Positions 46,956 through 54,969 of a stretch of 64,000 nt of DNA are shown piece by piece. The notes under the pieces were generated by a model. It saw nothing but the letters and a program-made list of their open reading frames with translations, searched no databases and had not been told where the DNA came from. The DNA is from Bacillota bacterium (GTDB lineage Bacteria > Bacillota > Clostridia > Christensenellales > SZUA-584). Location: the NCBI GenBank assembly GCA_023436115.1, contig JAEZKQ010000027.1:44366-108365 (forward strand), in the 5' to 3' direction. Positions within the stretch are counted from its first letter, which is position 1. Each line of letters starts with the position of its first letter. The translations under genes and the position numbers were made by a program.

Positions 46956-47068
46956 ATTGCCCTCCATTCTTGCTCCGAATCATGTCTGCCATGCAGTACG
47001 GTATGTCATTGCGTTTACATCCATATTGTGGGATAATGCAGACAATAACCCGACAGGATAACGGAGCA

Positions 47069-47581
47069 ATGAAAAAACACCTATTTATTTTGATAGTCGC
47101 TTTGCTGCTAATCAGTGGCTGCGTCGCCGAAACTGTCTCCTCCGGCGGCGTTGTGGTGCGCGGCGCATCCCCCACCGAGCCGCCTTCCGGCACGGCTATT
47201 ATTGTCCCCAACGGTGAAGCGGTTGTCTATGTTACGGCTTCGGGCGAAAAATACCACACGGCAGACTGTCCGTTCCTGTCCCCCAGCTGCATTCCTGTCG
47301 CTTTAAAGCAGGCTTTGCAGGAAAGCAAAGAGGCGTGCGGCCAATGCTTTGCCGCGCCAGACATAACACCTGACGCGACACCCGTCGCAACGCCCGCCGA
47401 AACGGCCAGCGCCCCGCCCGATGAAACGACCGTCTATGTCACCAAAACGGGTAAAAAATACCATGAATCCGGTTGTTCTTCGCTTTCATCTTCGCGCATA
47501 CCCGTTTCATTGGAGCAGGCCTTAGCAGATGGCAAAGAGCCCTGCGGCCGCTGTCATGATTTAAAGAAACCGCTTGATTAA
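47069..47581 (+). CDS. Lipoprotein with two Ada-like Cys repeats
   Basis: The 170-residue protein has a lipoprotein signal (LLLISGC) and two copies, about 85 residues apart, of a motif YVTxxGxKYHxxxCxxLxxSxIPVxLxQA ending in CGQC or CGRC. They are separated by a Thr/Pro/Ala-rich spacer. The same Cys-containing module occurs at the C-terminus of some secreted nucleases and MBL proteins and resembles the Ada metal-binding fold; it probably binds zinc. Function is unknown. Its last 21 bases overlap the end of the convergent aldehyde dehydrogenase gene. Confidence 0.85.
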   Translation: MKKHLFILIVALLLISGCVAETVSSGGVVVRGASPTEPPSGTAIIVPNGEAVVYVTASGEKYHTADCPFLSPSCIPVALKQALQESKEACGQCFAAPDITPDATPVATPAETASAPPDETTVYVTKTGKKYHESGCSSLSSSRIPVSLEQALADGKEPCGRCHDLKKPLD

Positions 47582-48925
47582 CCCCATCTTTTCTGGATAC
47601 GGCGCGTAACGCGGCAGGTCCAGCGCGAGGTGACGGTAAACCACCGAACGCTTATGAGAAAACGTTTCGAAGCTGTGCCATCCGTGATACGCGCCCATGC
47701 CCGAGAAGCCTTTTCCGCCAAACGGCAGATGCGCGTTGGCACTGTGTATAATGGTATCGTTCACCACGGCATCGCCCGAAGGCAGCATATTGATAATGTG
47801 CCGCACGCGTTTTTTATCCGTACTGAACACATACAGTGCCAGCGGTGTTTCGCGTTTTTGCAGCGTTTGTATCATATCATTCTCATCATCGTAGGCCAAA
47901 ACAGGAAGTATCGGCCCGAATATCTCTTCCTGCATCACAGCATCGTCAAACGTCACATCCCTGAGCACTGTGGGCGCAATATAACGGCTTTTGGCCTCCG
48001 TTTGCCCGCCGCAGAACACCTTTTCCGGGTCAATGAGTCCGCTGACCCGCTCAAAGTGCGATGGCGTGATGATACGCGCGAAATCCTTGCTAAGCTTTGG
48101 GTCTGTGCCGTACATGTGCGTAATCTGCTCTTTGAGCGCATCCAACAGCTTTGGCACCACGTCACGCTTAGCGTAGACGAAATCCGGCGCGATGCACGTC
48201 TGCCCCGCATTTAAGAACTTGCCCCAGCAGATAGACCGTGCCGTTTTTTGTATATCAGCCGTTTCATCCACGATGCAGGGGCTTTTTCCACCCAGCTCCA
48301 GCACCACGGGCGTTAAGTTTTTCGCGGCGGCACTCATGACCACCTTGCCGACCGTCGTCCCGCCGGTAAAGAATATAAAGTCGTAACGCTCGGCGAGCAG
48401 CGCTTCGTTCACTTCGCGCCCGCCCTCGAACAAAGCGATATACTCGTCTGCAAAATTGTCGCTGATAATACGCGAAAGCACCTCGGCTGTTTTGGGCGTA
48501 TAGCGTGACGGTTTTACAACAGCCGTATTGCCTGCTGCCATCGCGCCAATAAGCGGCGCCAGAGTCAGCTGCACAGGATAATTCCACGGAGACATGATCA
48601 GCGTTACGCCGAATGGTTCATGAACGATAGTGTTTTTCGCGTGAAACGTCGCCATCGACTTGGGCACCGTTTTGGGGCGCGCCCATGAGCGCAAGTGTTG
48701 TTCAAACTCCTTGATACCGCTTATAATCAGACCGATTTCCGTCGCATACGTTTCAAAGGTACATTTGCCAAAGTCCTCAAACAGCGCTTTTCCAATGTCC
48801 GCTTCGCTGCGAATCAGAGCATTTTTAAGTTTTTTGAGCTGCTCAATACGAAAACCTAAATCCTTTGTCTTTCCGGCGTTGAAGAATGCGCGCTGCGCGC
48901 CAACAGTTTGCTTTATGTCCTTCAC
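47561..48925 (-). CDS. Aldehyde dehydrogenase, ALDH3-like
   Basis: The 454-residue enzyme has the class-3 aldehyde dehydrogenase layout, with the catalytic Glu in LELGGKSPCIV and the nucleophilic Cys in NAGQTCIAPDF. It ends in the hydrophobic RYAPYPEK-type tail common in this group. It oxidises aliphatic or aromatic aldehydes with NAD(P). The GTG at 48925 is chosen because AAAGGAGG lies eight bases upstream and homology starts there; the frame is open for 91 more codons that overlap the divergent gene. Confidence 0.93.
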   Translation of the reverse strand: MKDIKQTVGAQRAFFNAGKTKDLGFRIEQLKKLKNALIRSEADIGKALFEDFGKCTFETYATEIGLIISGIKEFEQHLRSWARPKTVPKSMATFHAKNTIVHEPFGVTLIMSPWNYPVQLTLAPLIGAMAAGNTAVVKPSRYTPKTAEVLSRIISDNFADEYIALFEGGREVNEALLAERYDFIFFTGGTTVGKVVMSAAAKNLTPVVLELGGKSPCIVDETADIQKTARSICWGKFLNAGQTCIAPDFVYAKRDVVPKLLDALKEQITHMYGTDPKLSKDFARIITPSHFERVSGLIDPEKVFCGGQTEAKSRYIAPTVLRDVTFDDAVMQEEIFGPILPVLAYDDENDMIQTLQKRETPLALYVFSTDKKRVRHIINMLPSGDAVVNDTIIHSANAHLPFGGKGFSGMGAYHGWHSFETFSHKRSVVYRHLALDLPRYAPYPEKMGLIKRFL

Positions 48926-49084
48926 CGTGGAATCCTCCTTTAATAGAGTGAACGCTTTGATATGTATATCATTATACACACAGACAAAAAATGATACAAA
49001 TAATACCTGAAAAATTAACCGTAAGTTCGTTTTCAGTTTGGTTTCGTGTATAATGATAAGCAAATAATGAATAAGGATATGAGT

Positions 49085-49459
49085 ATGTATTTTCAGAAAG
49101 ACTGGCTGATGCGCCAGATTGAGGACATGTGCCGCATCATCGTCAAAATCCTCTTCGGCAAGGACTATAAAAAGTATGAAATCGTGGATGAGACCCACCT
49201 TTCAGAAACAGACCTTTGGTATACACAGCTGATGGCTCTGACAGCACAAAAGCGGCTCTGTGAGGCTGAAGACCTGCTTTTCGACAGCATCGACCCGGCT
49301 AACCCGTCGCATATGGCGATTGCGCTGGATTTTTATCAGACGATCAATACGCTGTCCGACGAAGAGCTGGAAAACGCCGATTTTTCCAGAGAAGAGATCA
49401 GGGACGGACTCAAGCAGCTTACCGTTCTTAGGGGTCTGAATATTGACGCGGTATTATGA
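49085..49459 (+). CDS. Small DUF6483-like protein
   Basis: The 124-residue, acidic, mainly helical protein begins MYFQKDWLMRQIEDM and continues with a conserved-looking ILFGKDYKKYE. It resembles short uncharacterised Firmicute proteins of the DUF6483 type, which lack known function. It has no signal peptide or membrane helix. The start at 49085 follows AAGGAT; two more in-frame ATGs lie upstream. It is divergent from the aldehyde dehydrogenase gene and ends before a shared terminator. Confidence 0.75.
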   Translation: MYFQKDWLMRQIEDMCRIIVKILFGKDYKKYEIVDETHLSETDLWYTQLMALTAQKRLCEAEDLLFDSIDPANPSHMAIALDFYQTINTLSDEELENADFSREEIRDGLKQLTVLRGLNIDAVL

Positions 49460-49583
49460 AAAGTGAAAGAATCAGAAAACTATTATGTTTACAGAAAAGC
49501 TTATTTGAACAGCATCTGAACCAAAAAGTAACTGAACAGACAAACGCTCTTTCAGTATAAAATCAAAGCTCTTCCATGTTACA

Positions 49584-49612
49584 TAAAAAGACGGCCGCAA
49601 TGACCGTCTTTG
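49584..49612. terminator. Bidirectional intrinsic terminator
   Basis: AAAGACGG and CCGTCTTT form an 8-bp stem with A/T runs on both sides, between the convergent DUF6483-like gene and typA. Confidence 0.8.
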
Positions 49613-49620
49613 TTTTAGTC

Positions 49621-51435
49621 TTAGTTTGCTTTTTGCAGCCGCGCCCTGTCGGATTTGTCGAGCACCGCCTTGCGCAGGCGTATGCTCTTGGGCGTCACTT
49701 CCACGAGCTCATCGTCCGCGATGAATTCCAGCGACTGCTCCAGGCTTAGTATAGTGGCCGGAGTCAGTCTCAGCGCCTCGTCCGAACCGGATGCGCGCGT
49801 ATTGGTCAGCTGTTTTTTCTTGCAGACGTTGATCACGATGTCTTCCGCACGCGCGTTTTCCCCCACGACCATTCCCGAGTACACCGACACACCGGCGCCT
49901 ATGAAAAGCCGCCCGCGTTCCTGCGCGTTGAAAAGGCCGTAAGCCGTGGATTCACCCTGCTCATGCGCAATGATCGATCCGCGCTGACGCTCGGAAATCT
50001 CGCCAGCCCATTCCCTGTAACCGCAGAACAGGTGGTTTAAAATGCCGTTGCCCTTGGTGTCCGTCATAAACTCGTTACGGTAGCCGATCAGCCCGCGCGA
50101 CGGGATGTTAAACGACATGCGCGTGGTGCCGCCGTCGGTGCTCATATCCACCAGCGAGGCTTTCCGGGGCCCCAGCTTCTCGATCACGACGCCCGCGTAA
50201 TCGCCCGGTACGTCGATCATGAGCAGTTCATACGGCTCCATTGTCACGCCGTTTTCCTGCTTCAAAATAACACGAGGCCGCGATACCGAGAACTCAAAGC
50301 CCTCGCGCCGCATCGTTTCGATCAATATGGACAGATGCAGCTCACCGCGCCCCGACACCTTGAACGCGTCGGTGGTGTCCGTCTCTTCTACTTTTAAGCT
50401 TAAGTTGGTCTCCATCTCGCGCCAGAGCCGCTCGCGAAGATTTCTGGATGTGACATATTTACCTTCACGCCCCGCGAACGGGCTGTTGTTGACGATGAAG
50501 TTCATAGACACGGTAGGCTCGTCAATCTTCACAAACGGCAGCGGTTCGATACACTCGGCATCGCATATGGTTTCGCCGATGTTGACATCAGGCAGCCCCG
50601 CGATGGCTACGATATCGCCGAAACGTGCTTTTTCCGTTTCGCGGCGTTTGAGCCCTGAAAACTCGAACAGTCGCGTGATCTTCACGCCCTGAGACGTGCC
50701 GTCTTCACGGCAAAGTGCCGCCGCCATGTTTCTTACGGCTGAGCCGCGCTCGATACGGCCGATCGCAATACGCCCCAGATAATCGTCGTAATCGATGCTG
50801 GATACGAGTATTTGCAGCGGGCCTTCGGGCTCTCCCTCGGGCGCGGGCACGTGCTCGATGATCGCATCAAAAAGCGGTGTGATATCGGTGGGCTCAGCAT
50901 CGGCTTTCATCGACGCGGTTCCGGCCTTGGCCGACGCATACACAACGGGAAAATCCAGCTGATCCTCGGCTGCGTCCAGCTCGATGAAAAGATCAATAAT
51001 ACCATCCAGCACCGCTTCAGGGCGCGCGCCCGGCCTGTCAACCTTGTTGATGACCGCGATCACATGCTTACCCAGCATCAGTGCTTTTTTGAGCACAAAG
51101 CGCGTTTGCGGCATGCAGCCTTCAAACGCGTCCACAAGCAGCAGCACGCCATCGACCATGGTCAGCACGCGCTCCACCTCGCCGCCGAAGTCCGCATGGC
51201 CCGGCGTGTCCACGATATTGATTTTTGTTCCCTTGTATTCGACGGCTGTATTTTTAGCGAGTATGGTGATGCCCCGCTCTTGTTCCAAATCCTCCGAATC
51301 CATCACTCGCTCACGCACCGCTTCATTGGCACGGAATATGCCCGACTGCCGCAGCATCTGATCCACAAGCGTTGTTTTTCCGTGATCAACGTGAGCCACG
51401 ATGGCAATATTTCTAATATCTTCCTGTTTACGCAT
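49621..51435 (-). CDS. typA: Translational GTPase TypA/BipA
   Basis: The 604-residue GTPase has G1 AHVDHGKTT, G3 DTPGHADF and G4 NKVDRPGA, followed by the EF-G-like beta-barrel and the TypA-specific C-terminal domain (GLIGYRNEFMTDTKG region). TypA binds ribosomes and helps 50S assembly and stress adaptation. Length and motifs are complete. It is transcribed alone from a clear promoter. Confidence 0.97.
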   Translation of the reverse strand: MRKQEDIRNIAIVAHVDHGKTTLVDQMLRQSGIFRANEAVRERVMDSEDLEQERGITILAKNTAVEYKGTKINIVDTPGHADFGGEVERVLTMVDGVLLLVDAFEGCMPQTRFVLKKALMLGKHVIAVINKVDRPGARPEAVLDGIIDLFIELDAAEDQLDFPVVYASAKAGTASMKADAEPTDITPLFDAIIEHVPAPEGEPEGPLQILVSSIDYDDYLGRIAIGRIERGSAVRNMAAALCREDGTSQGVKITRLFEFSGLKRRETEKARFGDIVAIAGLPDVNIGETICDAECIEPLPFVKIDEPTVSMNFIVNNSPFAGREGKYVTSRNLRERLWREMETNLSLKVEETDTTDAFKVSGRGELHLSILIETMRREGFEFSVSRPRVILKQENGVTMEPYELLMIDVPGDYAGVVIEKLGPRKASLVDMSTDGGTTRMSFNIPSRGLIGYRNEFMTDTKGNGILNHLFCGYREWAGEISERQRGSIIAHEQGESTAYGLFNAQERGRLFIGAGVSVYSGMVVGENARAEDIVINVCKKKQLTNTRASGSDEALRLTPATILSLEQSLEFIADDELVEVTPKSIRLRKAVLDKSDRARLQKAN

Positions 51436-51469
51436 AAATACCCCGGTTTTTCTTAAATGAACGCAAATG

Positions 51470-51498
51470 ATTATAAGTCTTTAGAGGTGATTTTACAA
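51470..51498 (-). promoter_or_regulatory. Sigma-A promoter of typA
   Basis: On the minus strand TTGTAA (51493-51498) and TATAAT (51470-51475) are separated by 17 bp, about 35 bases before the start codon. Confidence 0.8.
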
Positions 51499-51542
51499 GA
51501 ATTTTTATGTAAATTTGCCTTAATCCCAGATATTCACGAAAT

Positions 51543-52928
51543 TTATTGTCGTTCAAGCACATTGTGCAGCAACGCAATGCCTTGCATGATTTCTTCGGGT
51601 TCCATATGACCATACCCCAAAAGCAGTTTGTCGTCGTGTGTACCCTCTGCGATACAATGGCGTGATACGGGCACAACCCGAATGCCGCGTGCTCCGGCTT
51701 CTTCCTCAAACAGCTTATCAAAGCACCGTCCCTCAAACTGCACAGCCATATGCAGCCCCGCGGCATCTCCCCAAGGCCGCCACTTTTCGCCAAAAGCGTC
51801 GTGCAGACTCTGCAGCAATATACGCCGCCGCTCGTCATAGAGCTTGCGCATTTTCTGCAGATGCCTGTCCAGCTTACGTGTATGTAAAAAATCTGCCAGA
51901 GCCGCCTGCTCAAAGACGGGGTTTTGCACATCGGCATAGGTTCGTAAGCTGCGCCACCGCTTTTGCAGCGCATACGGCAAAATGACAAAACCGATACGCA
52001 GCGCCGGATACAGTATTTTGCTGAATGTGCCCACGTATATCACTCGCTCCGGGTCCATTGCCAACAGCGGCGCAATGGGCTCGCCGCAATAGCGGAACTC
52101 GCTGTCGTAATCGTCCTCGACGATATAGCTGCCGTTTTCCTGCGCGAATCGGATCAGCGCCGCGCGCCTTGCTGCCGGGAGTATACCGCCCAAAGGAAAC
52201 TGGTGGGACGGGGTCACATAGACAGGCGCGCCGGGCAGCGTTTTGAGCTCTTCCACACACATACCCTGCCCGTCCACGGGAATTGGAACAGGGACGCAGC
52301 CCTTATTCAAAAAGGTCTTGAGCATACCCGTATGGCAGGGGTCTTCGATGATGATATTTGAATTCCCGCTGTAAAATAGCTCCGCGATCAGATGCAGCGC
52401 ATGCGTCGCCCCTGCCGTGATATAGATATCGTCAGCGTCCGCACATATACCGCGGCTGCGGTACAGCCACGCGGCGATTTCCTCGCGCAACTGCGGCATA
52501 CCCTGAGGGCCGGTGTATCCCAGCGCCGTAATAGGTAGATCCTCCGCGGCTTTTTTCAGAGACTGTTCAAAAGCACGCCGCGGGAGATAGCGTAAATCAG
52601 GCTGCCCTGTCATAAAATCTGCGGTATATGTGCGCAGGCTTTGAGGCGGCTTTGGCGTTTTGTCCTGTAACGCTTTGTTTATGGCAAGCCCCGGCGCCAC
52701 GCGCGTGGGCGCGCCCTGATGGGTCAGTGCGAATCCTTCAGCGATAAGCATGTCGTAGGCTTCACATACAGTGCTTCGCGAAACGGCTAAAGCAGCGGCC
52801 AGCTCCCGCGTGGATGGCAGCGCTTCATTCTCCTGAAGCCGTCCCGTTATCATCTGCTCTTTAAGCGCGGTATATATCTGCCGTTTGACTGGCACTGTAC
52901 TTTGCCTGTTCAGTACGATCCCCCACAT
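51543..52928 (-). CDS. MocR/PdxR-type GntR-aminotransferase transcriptional regulator
   Basis: The 461-residue protein joins a GntR winged helix (about residues 10-75, with LPSTRELAAALAVSRSTVCEAY) to a fold-type I aminotransferase domain (about 110-460) with the PLP lysine in GTFSKILYPALRIG. MocR proteins use PLP or aminated PLP as effector and often control a divergent transporter or vitamin B6 gene. Here the divergent neighbour is an EamA transporter, with repeated operator-like elements between. The start at 52928 follows TTGGAGG; an ATG ten codons upstream lacks a site. Confidence 0.93.
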   Translation of the reverse strand: MWGIVLNRQSTVPVKRQIYTALKEQMITGRLQENEALPSTRELAAALAVSRSTVCEAYDMLIAEGFALTHQGAPTRVAPGLAINKALQDKTPKPPQSLRTYTADFMTGQPDLRYLPRRAFEQSLKKAAEDLPITALGYTGPQGMPQLREEIAAWLYRSRGICADADDIYITAGATHALHLIAELFYSGNSNIIIEDPCHTGMLKTFLNKGCVPVPIPVDGQGMCVEELKTLPGAPVYVTPSHQFPLGGILPAARRAALIRFAQENGSYIVEDDYDSEFRYCGEPIAPLLAMDPERVIYVGTFSKILYPALRIGFVILPYALQKRWRSLRTYADVQNPVFEQAALADFLHTRKLDRHLQKMRKLYDERRRILLQSLHDAFGEKWRPWGDAAGLHMAVQFEGRCFDKLFEEEAGARGIRVVPVSRHCIAEGTHDDKLLLGYGHMEPEEIMQGIALLHNVLERQ

Positions 52929-52938
52929 AAGCGCCTCC

Positions 52939-52988
52939 AACTGGTTTGCTTCATTCAAGCTTTAACTGGTTCTTCATTCACACCAGTT
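52939..52988. promoter_or_regulatory. Repeated MocR operator elements
   Basis: AACTGGTT occurs as a direct repeat at 52939 and 52964, each followed by a CTTCATTCA stretch, and a third copy in inverted form (ACCAGTT) at 52982-52988. Direct plus inverted copies in the divergent intergenic region are typical MocR binding sites. Confidence 0.65.
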
Positions 52989-53049
52989 TCGATAGTATGA
53001 TACCATAAAACATATAGATTTAAAATTCTTACGAGGGAGATATGATATC

Positions 53050-54009
53050 TTGAAGCAATTTGAAGGACCCCTGTTTCTGATGGGTGCGTTTACACTGGCG
53101 GGTACCAGCGTGATCGCTGCCAGATTTTTAACAGAACAGCTCGGCACATTTACCATCACGGCTGTGAGCCTGCTTTTCGCGCTGCTTTTTTTACTGCCAA
53201 TATGCAAAGGCAAGCTCATCTCCTCACTGCGGCAAATGCGCCTTGCCGATGCCGTCATGCTGGCCTTGCAGGCGTTATTTGGCATATTCGCATTCCGTCT
53301 GTTATTACTTCAGGGGCTTTTGCACACCACCGCAGGCGAAGCGGGGCTGCTCACGGGCGCGACGCCTGCCATCACCGCGATACTGGCCTGGCTGCTGCTT
53401 AAAGAACAGGTCACGCTTCACAAGCTCTCAGGCGTCTTAGGCACGATATCCGGTGTCGCGCTGATCCAGGGCGTTGCCACCAGTCAATTATCGACAGAGC
53501 ATCTGCTGGGCAACCTTCTGGTGCTGGGTGCGGCGGCCAGCGAATCGGTTTTTAATATTCTCTCGAGAATTTCTGCCGTTAAAACAACAAAGACGCTGGA
53601 TCCTCTGGTGCAAACGGCGCTTGTTTCGGCCCTCGCGTTGGTCTTTTCGCTCGTACCCGCACTCTCTGAGCAGCCGTTTGCCGCACTTGGTACTGCCGAT
53701 ATCACGCAGTGGCTCGCGCTGGTTTGGTACGGTGTTTTTGTGACGGCACTGGCGTTTATCTGCTGGTACGCGGGTATCAAACGGTGCAGCGCAAGCACCG
53801 CCGCTGCTTTTACGGGTATGATGCCGTTTACATCGCTGATACTATCAGTGGTTTTGCTGGGTGAACACGCGGGCTGGGAGCAGTGGGCAGGCGGCGCGCT
53901 TGTGATATTCGGCATGGTATTGATCGGATGGCAGAGTAAAAAAAGCGAAGCTCCGTTGACCGACGTTTCATTACCTGACGCCTGCAATATGAATGAATCG
54001 AATCATTAG
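53050..54009 (+). CDS. EamA/DMT-family transporter
   Basis: The 319-residue protein has ten hydrophobic helices in two EamA halves, each ending with typical motifs (LLLKEQVTLHKLSGV and VVLLGEHAGWEQWAGG). DMT-family members export or exchange amino acids, metabolites or vitamins; the MocR partner hints at an amine- or pyridoxal-related substrate. The start codon is TTG at 53050, about ten bases after GAGGGAG; an ATG eight bases earlier opens only three codons. Its 3' end overlaps the convergent amidase gene by 39 bases. Confidence 0.9.
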   Translation: MKQFEGPLFLMGAFTLAGTSVIAARFLTEQLGTFTITAVSLLFALLFLLPICKGKLISSLRQMRLADAVMLALQALFGIFAFRLLLLQGLLHTTAGEAGLLTGATPAITAILAWLLLKEQVTLHKLSGVLGTISGVALIQGVATSQLSTEHLLGNLLVLGAAASESVFNILSRISAVKTTKTLDPLVQTALVSALALVFSLVPALSEQPFAALGTADITQWLALVWYGVFVTALAFICWYAGIKRCSASTAAAFTGMMPFTSLILSVVLLGEHAGWEQWAGGALVIFGMVLIGWQSKKSEAPLTDVSLPDACNMNESNH

Positions 54010-54456
54010 AAAGCTATAAGTGGACAGCGGCCTGTCCAGGCTGTCATTGGTATGCGCGCACACACGTATACCCTCCAGCCCCGCGCCCGGCTCCACCGAG
54101 GAAATAAGCTGAGAATGCGAAAAGCGCGAGGATGTGCCCGCAAACTGCGACACATCCCCCGGCTGCACCTTCTCCATCGGCACTTCCACGCCCACAGGCC
54201 CGGGGCCGGTTTGTCTCACAAGGAAGTTATACAGATACGGCACACCCGTCCACGAGGGCGAGTGGCTGTTGGCGCTGTAGTAATACCAGCCGAATGTGGG
54301 CTTATGGTTCATCACGCGGCTGCCCGCATACAGACACTGCGACACAAAATTGGTGCAGTCACCGCCCAAGCTGTCGTAATTATAATACGCGGGATTACGG
54401 TCTAGCGCCCACTTTCGAGCATAGGCTACGGCTGCGTCACGATCATAAGGCTGCAT
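53971..54456 (-). CDS. Putative amidase-domain (Amidase_6) protein
   Basis: The 161-residue protein is a single papain-like amidase domain. It has the family signature YDRDAAVAYARKWAL, the catalytic-Cys region GGDCTNFVSQCLYAG and a later His in FSHSQLIS. Such domains usually sit in secreted cell-wall hydrolases, but this one has no signal peptide, so it is probably cytoplasmic or a spore/forespore protein. A full terminator hairpin ends two bases before its ATG, which is unusual. Its C-terminal coding region overlaps the convergent EamA gene. Confidence 0.88.
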   Translation of the reverse strand: MQPYDRDAAVAYARKWALDRNPAYYNYDSLGGDCTNFVSQCLYAGSRVMNHKPTFGWYYYSANSHSPSWTGVPYLYNFLVRQTGPGPVGVEVPMEKVQPGDVSQFAGTSSRFSHSQLISSVEPGAGLEGIRVCAHTNDSLDRPLSTYSFLMIRFIHIAGVR

Positions 54457-54500
54457 AAAAAAACCTTTCGTACATTGATGGTTTAGTCTATGTACGAAAG
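54457..54500 (-). terminator. Terminator immediately before the amidase start codon
   Basis: On the minus strand CTTTCGTACAT and ATGTACGAAAG form a perfect 11-bp stem followed by GGTTTTTTT, ending next to the ATG at 54456. The amidase ribosome binding site (GAAAGG) is the last part of the stem. It probably ends the small lipoprotein transcript upstream and may regulate the amidase. Confidence 0.8.
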
Positions 54501-54568
54501 GGCACTTGTGTTTATTCAAGCTTTGGTCAAGGCAGTTCGCTGATGGGGTTTATGAATCACAAAATCGC

Positions 54569-54943
54569 TTATTGGTTCCATTCATATTCAGATGATAATC
54601 CATATGGGATATGAGTCGTACTCTTTTCTCTAAAAATCATTCCTTCATTACAGTTATCCAAATCCAAAACATCGACAATCCATTCATCTGATGATTGACC
54701 TTTTAATTTGCATACATAGATCTTATCACCATTATCTATATAATATCCAATACAGTCTCCGACTTGTGACGGTTCAAATGCACAGTAAGGCACATATTCC
54801 TTCTCTTCCGATATAATAGAAAGGTACCCATCATTGACTTTTGTGTCAAAAATAATCGGATTGTCTGGTAATTCTAATTTCGAACCACAGCCTACCAGTA
54901 AGAACAATATGAAAACAGATATGATACATGCAATCCTCTTCAT
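54569..54943 (-). CDS. Small AT-rich lipoprotein of unknown function
   Basis: The 124-residue protein has a lipoprotein signal (FILFLLVGC, Cys near residue 19) and a folded acidic domain with beta-rich character and three further Cys. I do not recognise a family. The gene looks clearly more AT-rich than sbcC and the amidase gene on either side, with AT-ending codons, which suggests recent acquisition. It starts 26 bases downstream of the sbcC stop codon on the same strand, so it could be read from the sbcDC transcript. Confidence 0.75.
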   Translation of the reverse strand: MKRIACIISVFILFLLVGCGSKLELPDNPIIFDTKVNDGYLSIISEEKEYVPYCAFEPSQVGDCIGYYIDNGDKIYVCKLKGQSSDEWIVDVLDLDNCNEGMIFREKSTTHIPYGLSSEYEWNQ

Positions 54944-54969
54944 GCTTTTAGACCTCTCATATTACACTG

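Noticed and set aside
47561..49198. N-terminal 91-codon extension of the aldehyde dehydrogenase
   Set aside because: It overlaps the divergent DUF6483-like gene, and an ideal ribosome binding site precedes the internal GTG at 48925.
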